Of a stretch of 43,765 nt of DNA, positions 7,734 through 15,860 are shown in pieces. Positions within the stretch are counted from its first letter, which is position 1; each line of letters opens with the position of its first letter. The notes beneath the pieces are model-generated. The model was not told the origin of the DNA. It was given only the letters and a program-made list of their open reading frames with translations, and ran no database searches. The DNA lies in NCBI GenBank assembly GCA_003599475.1, contig QZKK01000006.1, positions 1-43,765 of the forward strand, written 5' to 3'. Both the position numbers and the translations under genes were made by a program. The stretch comes from Desulfobacteraceae bacterium (GTDB lineage: Bacteria; Desulfobacterota; Desulfobacteria; Desulfobacterales; SURF-15).

Positions 7734-8912
7734 ATGACAGATGACAGCCGACAGCGGCCGAAGCGCCTGTTTCCCGTTTTCGGCAGGCTCAATCGGGCAT
7801 TCCGCAGGATTCTCCGTCTTCTGGCACGTCCCGCCAGGGGAGACAGCGGACGGGGGGGAATCGTCGTACAGCCATACCGGGGGTTCGGGTCTCCTGCAGA
7901 AATTTTTCTCATGGGCCGGGTCTTCCGTCAGGAGAGCCGCGGCTCTGCTGCCGGAAAGCCTCCTCTGCTCCGGGATATCATCGATTTGCTGCGCCGTCTG
8001 ATTCGGAGAGGCGTCGCACATGCCGTTCTCGAGGTTCGCTTCAGCGGAACGAGTCAGCAGGTAACGACCAACGCTCGCGGCCATTTTCAAGTCCACCTGC
8101 GTCATCAACGGCAAAATCCTTCCGAACGCCTCTGGCACCCTGTTCGTCTGGAGCTGATCCGCCCGACCGGTGCGAGGCCTGCCGTCGGCAAAATCTTCAT
8201 TCCGCCGCAGAAAGCAAGATTTGTGGTGATCAGCGACATCGACGATACGGTGGTCTTTACCGGAGTTGCCAACAAGTTGAAGATGGTCTGGCGCCTGTTC
8301 ATGCAGAAGGCACAGAGCCGCGCCGCGTTCCCCGGAGTCGCCTCATTCTACAGGGCTTTGCACTCGGGGGCATCCGGGGACGAGATGAACCCAATGCTCT
8401 ATGTTTCCCGCGGCCCCTGGAGCATCTACGAGATGCTCGATGAGTTCTTCAATTTTCATGGTATCCCGGTCGGCCCCATCCTGTTCCTGCGGGATTGGAG
8501 CCTTGCGATCTACCGGCCGTTTCCGCCGAGGGCAAGGGGCCATAAGCTCGCATTGATTCAGCACATGCTGTCGCTTTATCGCGATCTGCCGTTTATCCTG
8601 ATCGGCGACAGCGGTCAGAAGGATCCCGAAATCTATGCCCGTGTCGTCCGGAGACATCCCGGTCGGGTTCTGGCAGTCTATATTCGGAATATCGAAAGGG
8701 ATCCCATGCGGAACCGTGCCGTCGAAAAACTCGCCGGTGAAGTCGCCGAAGCGGGCAGCACCCTGCTGCTGGCTTCCGACAGTTTCGACATGGCCTCACA
8801 TGCGGCTGCGCGCGGTTTTATTTCACCTTCCGCGCTCTCTGAGGTTTTGAAAGAGGCTACTCTTTCCCCTGTTCGGGAAGGAAGGGCTGAACAACCCTTA
8901 CCGGAAGCTTAA
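7734..8912 (+). CDS. App1-family phosphatase (phosphatidate phosphatase APP1 catalytic domain)
   Basis: A 392-residue protein. The HAD-like catalytic motif DIDDT lies at residues 168-172, followed by YVSRGPWSIY (about 222-231) and IGDSGQKDPEIY (about 291-302), the pattern of the App1/DUF2183 family. Yeast App1 dephosphorylates phosphatidate, so a role in lipid metabolism is plausible. The basic first 40 residues are poorly conserved in character and the only Shine-Dalgarno-like run is about 18 bases from the ATG, so the start is uncertain. The last 56 bases overlap, tail-to-tail, the end of the AsmA gene. It follows the phosphoesterase by 22 bases. Confidence 0.85.
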   Translation: MTDDSRQRPKRLFPVFGRLNRAFRRILRLLARPARGDSGRGGIVVQPYRGFGSPAEIFLMGRVFRQESRGSAAGKPPLLRDIIDLLRRLIRRGVAHAVLEVRFSGTSQQVTTNARGHFQVHLRHQRQNPSERLWHPVRLELIRPTGARPAVGKIFIPPQKARFVVISDIDDTVVFTGVANKLKMVWRLFMQKAQSRAAFPGVASFYRALHSGASGDEMNPMLYVSRGPWSIYEMLDEFFNFHGIPVGPILFLRDWSLAIYRPFPPRARGHKLALIQHMLSLYRDLPFILIGDSGQKDPEIYARVVRRHPGRVLAVYIRNIERDPMRNRAVEKLAGEVAEAGSTLLLASDSFDMASHAAARGFISPSALSEVLKEATLSPVREGRAEQPLPEA

Positions 8913-11900
8913 GCGTTCTTTCCAGGACTCCGAGAAGGCCTTTGCCGACTGCCGATGCCGATATCGGCGTGACCGTCGGGTCCGATAGATCGCCCCTGAC
9001 CCGCACCGGGATCGCCATGAAGTTTTTGCCGGCGATATGCCCGAGAATCGGGATCCGTTCGATAATACTGTCCACCGTCTTCAAGGGAGTGACCAGTACG
9101 GTCAAATCGATCTGCTTTTCCGCAATATCCAGGCTCCCGCTGAATGCCATATCGACCGATCTCCCGTCGATAAAGGTTTCATTCAGCTTGAGAATGCCGT
9201 TTTCGATGACCCCGGAAGCCTTGGCGGTTTCATATCCGAATCCCTCCCCCTTCAGGTCGGGGGCCTGACCCTTGAGGATTTCGGTGATATTGACCCCCGC
9301 AAGAATCTTTGCCAGCAGCCCGTATCGGAAGATTCGTCCGTCTTCCGCGGTAAAGCTGAACTGCCCCTGAAGGTTATCTATAAAGTTGTCCGCAGTGCCC
9401 CGCGTCGTAACCTCGCCGGCCAGATCGAACTCGCCGCTCATCAGCTTGCTTTCCAGGAAACAGTTCAACGAAGATCCGAGCGATTTGTCCCGGGCCGCTG
9501 CTTCCGCTTCGATCTGCACCGGTTCTGGGGAAACTTTCGCGGTTGCCTCCGTCTGGATGCCGCACAGGTTGCCTTGGGTAAGCTGGAGCCCCAGACGGTT
9601 CTTATCGAGATTCAGGGTGACCTGGAAGGGTTTCCAGGTCAGATCCCCGTATTTGAAGTAATCCGCCTTCACCACCACCTTCCCTTCCAGCTTCAAGGCG
9701 TCGAAGGTGCCCTCTTCTTTGAGCTTTTCCCTCTCTTTTTCCGTCTGCTTCGGCTCCTCTTGGGTTTCTTCTTCAACGATCCGGTTGATCTTTTCCCAGT
9801 CAAAGCCTTCCGTCGAAGCGAAAAGATCGAGTACGACCCCTTTGGGGGAAAACACGATACTCCCGTTCACGTCGATATCGGTCTGCCTCCAGACGAGATC
9901 GGCCGAATCGATCCGGATCCTTTCTCCTTCCGCGTAAGCGGAGAGTTCGTTCACCCGTACGGGGGCATTGAGACCTTCCCCGTAAGTGATTCCACCGGCC
10001 TGAATCGTCCCTTGAATCCGGGATTCAACGGGACGCTGTGTTGGGACATGCAGATTGAAATCCCCCCGAACCCAGCCGCCTCGAATCCAGTCTTTTTGAT
10101 CCGTCCTGCCTTCGATCAGCTTTCGGACGGTCTCGTCGGCAAGTTGTCCTTTGAAATCGATGTCGACGATCTTTTCTCCAAAACGCATCGACATGGAGGC
10201 CTCGGACTGCGAATCGTTTACTGTCAATTTTTTAATGGCCAAACCTTGAGAGCCGTGTTCGAGACTGAGGACAAGTCGAGGCCCATCCTGCGGTTTCAGA
10301 TCGGCCGCAAACACCGTCTGCACATTCCGCCCCCAGGTAAAATGACCGTCCGACAGCAAAACCGGCGCCGCAATTTTAAGCCAGGACGGGACAAGCTCCC
10401 TGTCCTTTATCCATCCGGCCGCTTTTTGTCCGAACGCACCCTTGAATTTCAGATCGATCGAAGAAAGACGCTTCATGTAGTCTTTCATGCTGCCCGATAC
10501 GGTCATCGACGCATCGAGAAACCCGACGCTGAGGTCTTTCAATAGGAGGGCTTCGGGACCGATGTCGAAGCTGCCGTTGCCGATGGCAACCGGATCCGGA
10601 AGGAGTCCCGAATCGATCACAAGCTTTTCAACCGCTCCGCTCCCCTTGAAAAAAAGTTCCTTCGGCCTCCAGATCGGACCCTTCACGTTCAACCCGTTTA
10701 TCTTCGCTTTCCCCTGCACGGATTTGATTTGTGCGGGCAAATCGAATTTTCCCGCAACCCATTGAATGGTTTTTGAACCGATTTCGCCTTGGATCGAAAC
10801 ATCGGCTCCAGCCGTGTCTTTTAGGAAATTTTCGACATTTCCGGAAAGCGACAGCAAAGAGCTTAGAAGAGAAAGATTCTGGAGTTTGATCGTCATCCTT
10901 TCCCCGGTGCCAGCGAATTCAGCTCGCTCCAGACTGAGCGAAGCCGGCAAATTCTTGGCTTCGACAGACAGATTTTCCACCGCCCCCTTTCCGGAAACGA
11001 TCCATTGCCCGGGTTGCCTGAGCGGCCCATGCAGATCCAATTCCGAGACTGACAGCATCCCTTTTAGGCCCTTGTAATCGGCCTCGATATCTCTCAACCC
11101 CTCGACTTGGGAAAGCAACGGAGCCGCCCAAGGAAGCGTCTGGGCGAGATCGAGGTCCGCGGATGCGGATTCCACATTCAAGCTCATTGCTTCCTTGAGC
11201 CCCAGCCGAGTTGATGATGCACCCAGCTTCGATTTTCCTGCCTCAATGTGAAAACCTGTGACGACCAGATTTTCACCGCTGTATACAAAATCGCTTTCCG
11301 TCATCTCGATTCGATGGGGGATCTTCGCGTAAACGGCACTCCCTTCCACTTTTCCTCGAATCGCCTCGAAGCGCTCCGACTCGAACCCCAGTTTAAGATT
11401 TACACGAGCGGAAGCAGAATCCTTCAAGGAACCGGGAGCAAAATAAAGGGCAAGCAGTTCCGGTCGGATTCCGGTTGCATCGAGCTCTCCTCCGGCATTC
11501 GAGCCGTCCGCATCGATTTTGCCCTTGAATGTCATCGAATCCCAGATATTGGACGCGGAAGTCAGATCGATTTCGAGTTTCTCTGAAGGCATGGCGATTT
11601 CCGCATCCAGATTTTGAAGAAGGTAAAAAGGCTTGCCTTCTCGCGTGAGCGATACCGACCCCTTCTGCACCTGAATCGTAAGATCGGGGACACTTGCCTC
11701 AATCCGCGATAGAAGGAGGGAGATTCTCTCCCCGATCCGCTCGGGAGTCCATTCCTTCAAGCCTTTCGGAGTCTCTTCGGATTCGTGGGCATCGGGTTTT
11801 GGTAAGGGGATCGTGAAATTCGGATCCTTTATGACGATCGTATCGATCTTCAATCTTCCTCTGAAAAGCGGCAGGATTTTGAAGCCTGCTTTCACCGAAC

Positions 11901-12153
11901 CGGCGGTACCGCTTACGTCGGCGAGTTTCAGGCGCATTCCCCAAATTTCTCCATGCGGGGGAAACAACGAAGCCTCTATGCTGTCGAATTCGACTTCCCC
12001 CCCCAGCCCGGTGGAAAGGGCGCTCAGAATCCTCTGCCTGATCTGCTGGTGGCCGACAAGCAGGGGTAGGGAGATCACGGCAATGACCAGCAGGAGCAGA
12101 AGCGCGCCGAGTCCTCCGGCAATCCATAGCCCAATTTTTTTTCTTTTCGTCAC
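8857..12153 (-). CDS. Large AsmA-family protein
   Basis: A 1098-residue protein with one N-terminal membrane anchor (about residues 5-33) followed by a very long, regular beta-rich region expected to extend into the periplasm. The last 200 residues (beginning near the AEDGRIFRYG motif and including a GVIENGILKLNET segment) look like the AsmA C-terminal domain. AsmA-like proteins such as YhdP and TamB form hydrophobic grooves for lipid transport between inner and outer membrane, so a Gram-negative envelope is implied. A charged insert rich in E and K lies around residues 800-815. It starts with GTG at 12151-12153, coupled to an upstream small frame (GTGA overlap), with GGAG upstream. Confidence 0.9.
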   Translation of the reverse strand: MTKRKKIGLWIAGGLGALLLLLVIAVISLPLLVGHQQIRQRILSALSTGLGGEVEFDSIEASLFPPHGEIWGMRLKLADVSGTAGSVKAGFKILPLFRGRLKIDTIVIKDPNFTIPLPKPDAHESEETPKGLKEWTPERIGERISLLLSRIEASVPDLTIQVQKGSVSLTREGKPFYLLQNLDAEIAMPSEKLEIDLTSASNIWDSMTFKGKIDADGSNAGGELDATGIRPELLALYFAPGSLKDSASARVNLKLGFESERFEAIRGKVEGSAVYAKIPHRIEMTESDFVYSGENLVVTGFHIEAGKSKLGASSTRLGLKEAMSLNVESASADLDLAQTLPWAAPLLSQVEGLRDIEADYKGLKGMLSVSELDLHGPLRQPGQWIVSGKGAVENLSVEAKNLPASLSLERAEFAGTGERMTIKLQNLSLLSSLLSLSGNVENFLKDTAGADVSIQGEIGSKTIQWVAGKFDLPAQIKSVQGKAKINGLNVKGPIWRPKELFFKGSGAVEKLVIDSGLLPDPVAIGNGSFDIGPEALLLKDLSVGFLDASMTVSGSMKDYMKRLSSIDLKFKGAFGQKAAGWIKDRELVPSWLKIAAPVLLSDGHFTWGRNVQTVFAADLKPQDGPRLVLSLEHGSQGLAIKKLTVNDSQSEASMSMRFGEKIVDIDFKGQLADETVRKLIEGRTDQKDWIRGGWVRGDFNLHVPTQRPVESRIQGTIQAGGITYGEGLNAPVRVNELSAYAEGERIRIDSADLVWRQTDIDVNGSIVFSPKGVVLDLFASTEGFDWEKINRIVEEETQEEPKQTEKEREKLKEEGTFDALKLEGKVVVKADYFKYGDLTWKPFQVTLNLDKNRLGLQLTQGNLCGIQTEATAKVSPEPVQIEAEAAARDKSLGSSLNCFLESKLMSGEFDLAGEVTTRGTADNFIDNLQGQFSFTAEDGRIFRYGLLAKILAGVNITEILKGQAPDLKGEGFGYETAKASGVIENGILKLNETFIDGRSVDMAFSGSLDIAEKQIDLTVLVTPLKTVDSIIERIPILGHIAGKNFMAIPVRVRGDLSDPTVTPISASAVGKGLLGVLERTLKLPVRVVQPFLPEQGKE

Positions 12154-12452
12154 TTTGTCTTTATCTCCATCAGGAGCATTCTTCGGTGAGGTATCTGGAT
12201 ATCGAAAACCAGTTCAATCGATTGAATCTCCGCCGCCGACGGATCCAAGGTACGGATCCAAGGTAAGGTATCATCGTCCAAATCCATCGGGGATGGAATC
12301 CGTTTTTTACCGTATCCGGCCCCCGAAAGAACGGTAGTTTTGATGATCCACCCGTCGTATGCGTCCATAAAAATACTGATGTTTCGCTTCACGGATAGGG
12401 GATGGATCGTATTATCTCCTTGAAAGGGAAACCGATAAAAGGGAAAATACAT
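12150..12452 (-). CDS. Uncertain small gene upstream of the AsmA gene
   Basis: An open frame of up to 100 residues ending in a GTGA overlap with the AsmA gene. The C-terminal 45 residues look coding (alternating hydrophobics, SIELVFDIQIPHRRM). The first part overlaps the divergent rtcA region and no start has a good ribosome site; the ATG at residue 29 (about 12368) is a reasonable alternative. It carries a 13-bp tandem duplication (12241-12253 and 12254-12266) that is not a multiple of three, so the N-terminal part may be out of its ancestral frame. Function unknown. Confidence 0.45.
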   Translation of the reverse strand: MYFPFYRFPFQGDNTIHPLSVKRNISIFMDAYDGWIIKTTVLSGAGYGKKRIPSPMDLDDDTLPWIRTLDPSAAEIQSIELVFDIQIPHRRMLLMEIKTK

Positions 12453-12499
12453 TGGAGAAAAGACCCTTTCGATCGAAATCCAACAGGCGGAGACAGGAT

Positions 12500-13567
12500 A
12501 TGATCGTCATCGACGGGAGTGAAAAATCCGGCTCAGGGACCATCATCCGGGATGCGGCCTCTTTTTCCGCTCTTTCTGCAAAACCGGTCCGGGTGACCAA
12601 TATCCGCGCAAAAAGAGATAAACCGGGCTTGAGACTCCAGCATCTGAAAGCTCTTGAAGCCGCGGCGCAGGTCTGCGGAGGCCGGGTGCAGGGCGCATCG
12701 GTCGGCGCCCGGGAAATCGTGTTCAGCCCCGGAAAAAGGATTCGAGGCGGCACATACGACTGGGACATCGGCTCGGCAGGATCTGCGGTCATGCTGGTTT
12801 TCTGTCTGCTTCCCGTCGCTCTGTTTGCGGACGGACCTTCATTTTACACGGTTGCGGGTGGGCTGTTTCAGGATTTTGCCCCTTCGGCCCTCCACCTGGA
12901 GCACGTGGTTCTTCCGATTCTGAAAAAGATGGGCATTCGAATCACCTTCGACATTCTCCAGCCGGGCTATGTGCCGAAGGGGGGTGGACGCATCCGGGTG
13001 GCGGTGGAACCCGTGGCTGGATCGATCGCACCCCTTCGTTTGAGGGTGGCGGGCTCCCCTTCAACGGTCAAAGGAGTTGCGCTGTCTTCTCACCTTACGG
13101 AAAGGAAAGTATCGCAGCGGATGGCGGATGCCGCCCGGAAACGCCTGCTTACCCGTGGATACGAAACGCAAATCGATATCCTCAATGATACCCGAGAGCA
13201 TCCTGCCTATGAAAGCGCAGCCGAGCAAAGGGGAGCTTCCCTGCTCCTCTGGGCGGAAACCGCCGGCTGTCTGATCGGATCGGATATGGCCGGCGCACCG
13301 AAACGGAGTGCCGAATTTATCGGCGAGAAATCCGCCGAGCGCCTCGTTTCCGACCTCACCGCGAGTGCATCGGTGGACAGGCATACCGCAGACCAATTGA
13401 TCCCTTTTGCGGCTCTCGCCCGGGGGCAAAGCAGCTATCGGGTGCCGCTTGTCACCGATCATATCGAGTCGAGGCTCTGGCTGGTCGATGAATTCTTCGG
13501 TGTGAAATCGGGCATCGAGAAAGACCGGAACGTCTCTATCGACGGTGTGGGGCTTACACGGATATGA
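12500..13567 (+). CDS. rtcA: RNA 3'-terminal phosphate cyclase
   Basis: A 355-residue protein beginning MIVIDGSEKSGSGT, the normal RtcA N-terminus; a frame extends 16 codons upstream, but GGAG seven bases before the ATG at 12500 and the family start favour this one. Other family features are AGGLFQDFAPSALHLEHV (about 131-148), GYVPKGGG (about 158-165) and the active-site histidine in DRHTADQL near residue 293. RtcA uses ATP to adenylate an RNA 3'-phosphate and convert it to a 2',3'-cyclic phosphate; it is also known to act on DNA ends. RtcB is not in the window. The gene lies 10 bases upstream of an FAU-1-like gene, unlike the rtcBA operons of enterobacteria. Confidence 0.93.
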   Translation: MIVIDGSEKSGSGTIIRDAASFSALSAKPVRVTNIRAKRDKPGLRLQHLKALEAAAQVCGGRVQGASVGAREIVFSPGKRIRGGTYDWDIGSAGSAVMLVFCLLPVALFADGPSFYTVAGGLFQDFAPSALHLEHVVLPILKKMGIRITFDILQPGYVPKGGGRIRVAVEPVAGSIAPLRLRVAGSPSTVKGVALSSHLTERKVSQRMADAARKRLLTRGYETQIDILNDTREHPAYESAAEQRGASLLLWAETAGCLIGSDMAGAPKRSAEFIGEKSAERLVSDLTASASVDRHTADQLIPFAALARGQSSYRVPLVTDHIESRLWLVDEFFGVKSGIEKDRNVSIDGVGLTRI

Positions 13568-13577
13568 AAGATAGAAT

Positions 13578-14585
13578 ATGACAATCGCCGTTAAAATACG
13601 CGGCATTTATGCCACAGCCCTGACCCGGTATTTTTTGGATCAAGGTGTGTCAGTGATCGACCCCTCTGCGGCAATCCAGGAGCGGTTCTCCGGCCTTGGC
13701 CTGCCTGTTCGACCCGATACGCCGGATGTGGAGATCACCGGCATCGATGACGATAATGGGGTTGTGCTGATAGGAAAGGATGAGTGGACCCTGAGCTCTG
13801 TTTTGAATCTGCTCCGCAAAGGCTTTTTGGATGCAGTCTGCTTGAAAGATGGCAATCGGGCCCATATCGAGTGGCCTTACGATGCAAAATCGACGATGGA
13901 TGATCTCCGGCATCGGATCGTACCGACTCTGATCGGACATCACCGACTGAAAATCATCTGCCCCGGAAGCGTGGACGAACAAGAGGCTTTCCTCTACCGC
14001 AGGCCGCAGGATCGGAAAACGCTCAGCAGCATCCTGCAGCGTCGACTGGTTTGGGAAACCTATTATCGAGGCAAGTCCATCGCGATCGATCATCTGAAGA
14101 CAAACGGCCGGCTGTTATCGCTTACCCCCGGTAAGCTGATCGAAGCGAACGCCGAGGAAAGAACGCTGTTGATCGAGCGCAGTGATTTCAGAGCCGGCGG
14201 GCTCTATGACGGGTTGAATATACCGAAGCTTGAAGGAGATTATGCGCTGACCCGCATCCGTGAAGGAAGCTGGATTTGCGCGCACCAATACTTTCGAGAA
14301 ACCGGGGATTGGATCGGGACTTATTACAACATCAACACCGGAATCGAGTGCCACCCGAATAAAGTCCGTTATGTGGACCTTGAAATCGATGTCGTTCAAC
14401 GCCCCGGCGAGCCGTTCGCGGTCATCGACGCACCGCTCCTCGATGAGGTGCTGGAAAGAGGCTTCGTGACGAAAGAGTTGAAGGACCGGGCCGAATCGAT
14501 TGCAAAATCTCTTGCGGGCGAGCAGGGGGTATGTCCCGGTCTTTCTTCATTTGGAAACATCGACCCTCTCGTGGGGGAGACATAG
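13578..14585 (+). CDS. FAU-1/DUF402-type RNA-binding protein or ribonuclease
   Basis: A 335-residue protein. The C-terminal half is a DUF402 domain (about residues 170-290) with a GDWIGTYYNINTGIE motif and conserved YVDLEIDVV and acidic/histidine positions; the N-terminal half, which contains the TPDVEITGIDD and DEQEAF stretches, matches the layout of archaeal FAU-1 proteins, which bind AU-rich RNA and were reported to process rRNA precursors. It follows rtcA by 10 bases and probably shares its transcript, so the two likely act on RNA ends. Its last 39 bases overlap the convergent lipid-kinase gene. Assignment to FAU-1 rather than another DUF402 protein is from memory of the family layout. 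Confidence 0.75.
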   Translation: MTIAVKIRGIYATALTRYFLDQGVSVIDPSAAIQERFSGLGLPVRPDTPDVEITGIDDDNGVVLIGKDEWTLSSVLNLLRKGFLDAVCLKDGNRAHIEWPYDAKSTMDDLRHRIVPTLIGHHRLKIICPGSVDEQEAFLYRRPQDRKTLSSILQRRLVWETYYRGKSIAIDHLKTNGRLLSLTPGKLIEANAEERTLLIERSDFRAGGLYDGLNIPKLEGDYALTRIREGSWICAHQYFRETGDWIGTYYNINTGIECHPNKVRYVDLEIDVVQRPGEPFAVIDAPLLDEVLERGFVTKELKDRAESIAKSLAGEQGVCPGLSSFGNIDPLVGET

Positions 14586-15497
14586 AACCGGTGAATTCTC
14601 GGGCAGATGGAACGGCAACTTAAGGGGGTGTATTTTGAAATGGAAATTTCTCCCTTTGACCGGCTCACCGTCCACATTGAGGTGAATGGTCTCAGGGCTG
14701 TCCAGATCGATCCAGGGCACCTGCACATAAACGATCTTTTCCGTGCTGCCGAGATTGCTTACCCTCGCAAACTCGCGGATCAGCGGAAGCAGACCTTCCT
14801 CCGACTCAGGGACGATCATCAGATCCATCAGGCCATCATTGATCCTTGCATGCGGGGATACCTTGAAACCGCCGCCCGCCCGCCTTCCGTTTCCGAAACT
14901 GAACGCATAGCTTTCGCCCTTCCATTCGAAACCGGGTCCTGTAAAGCGGACGTTTCTTGCGGCCAAACTGCCGATTTTAGCGAGTCCGGTCAAAAAATAG
15001 GCAAAACCGCCTAAAAATTCTTTCGAAATACCGGGGGTTTCTGCAGCCGCTTCTGCAGGAAACCCGCCGGTAACGACATTGATGAAATAGGTATCGTTTA
15101 CCCGCCCGACATCGATTGGCACCGGGGTTGCGCGAATTATTACATCCAGAGCCCCCAGTGAATCGTTGAGCGGAATCCCGCTTGCCCCGGCAAAATCGTT
15201 TCCCGTGCCGAATGGGACCAGCCCGACGGCGCATCGTGCATCTTTTCTTCCCTGTAGAATTCCGTTTGCCACCAGATTGAGCATCCCATCCCCCCCAACC
15301 GCCACCACGGTGTCCGCCCCCTGCTCGGAGGCTTCGGATGCATATCGGGTTGCATCGATCGGTTCATCGATTTTCTTCAGAAAAACGATGTGTCCGAGAC
15401 CCCGGATGCGATCCACTCCTTCCTGCAGTGCCGCATCCCCCTCCGCCCGCTGGTCGTATATGATACAAAAACTCCTTGTCTCTATGCTCTTATTCAT
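14547..15497 (-). CDS. Diacylglycerol/lipid kinase family protein (YegS/DagK-like)
   Basis: A 316-residue soluble kinase with the nucleotide-binding motif GGDG at residues 68-71 (VVAVGGDGMLN) and PFGTGNDFA at about 95-103, both hallmarks of the diacylglycerol kinase catalytic domain. The C-terminal half is the usual beta-sandwich, with a PHARINDGLMDLMIV motif near residue 220. It phosphorylates a lipid such as diacylglycerol or sphingosine-like substrates. No clear ribosome site precedes the ATG at 15495-15497. The last 13 codons overlap the DUF402 gene and extend the protein slightly past the usual end. Confidence 0.9.
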   Translation of the reverse strand: MNKSIETRSFCIIYDQRAEGDAALQEGVDRIRGLGHIVFLKKIDEPIDATRYASEASEQGADTVVAVGGDGMLNLVANGILQGRKDARCAVGLVPFGTGNDFAGASGIPLNDSLGALDVIIRATPVPIDVGRVNDTYFINVVTGGFPAEAAAETPGISKEFLGGFAYFLTGLAKIGSLAARNVRFTGPGFEWKGESYAFSFGNGRRAGGGFKVSPHARINDGLMDLMIVPESEEGLLPLIREFARVSNLGSTEKIVYVQVPWIDLDSPETIHLNVDGEPVKGRNFHFKIHPLKLPFHLPENSPVLCLPHERVDVSK

Positions 15498-15860
15498 TCA
15501 GAAGCCGTTCGGATTGTTGGATTGTACATTGAAGAATGTCTTTCAGGTGAAGCCGGCTGAAAAAGGCCACTCCTATAGCTATTCCGCTTTGAGCCGCATG
15601 TGGATAGGGTGGGAAACCCATTTTGAAGCTGAAAAGGCGGTAGGTCTCCATTCGAAATGGAAAGAGCCCCTGATACCCCCATTTTCTCCTCGAAATAAAT
15701 CTTTTTGATCATGCGATTACGATGTTTCCCTTATTGATGAAATCTCCCGGAGCGCTAATCTGAAGCGAGTGATTTATATGCCGGAGCGCTAATCTGAAGC
15801 GACGAGTGATTTATATGTGTTCACTCGGATCGGCTGAAATGCGAGAAAAGGGGGACTCCT
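15498..15860. other. 363-bp intergenic region with a tandem duplication
   Basis: No credible gene. It holds the divergent starts of the lipid-kinase and YihY genes and a 34/37-bp direct duplication at 15747-15817 (separate entry). Confidence 0.6.
15747..15817 (+). repeat. Direct tandem duplication upstream of yihY-like gene
   Basis: Two adjacent near-identical units, 15747-15780 (34 bp) and 15781-15817 (37 bp), differ only by a 3-base insertion within GAAGCGA(CGA)GTG. Each begins CCGGAGCGCTAATC and ends GATTTATATG. The array ends 43 bases before the GTG start of the YihY gene, so it may be a duplicated operator or promoter element. Confidence 0.85.

Noticed and set aside
9037..10545. A 502-codon open frame on the plus strand inside the AsmA gene
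   Set aside because: Antisense shadow: the minus-strand product has an AsmA C-terminal domain and membrane anchor, while the plus-strand product is arginine/phenylalanine-rich without domains.
15494..15712. A 72-codon minus-strand frame upstream of the lipid kinase
   Set aside because: No ribosome site, composition typical of non-coding sequence, and it overlaps the start of the kinase gene.
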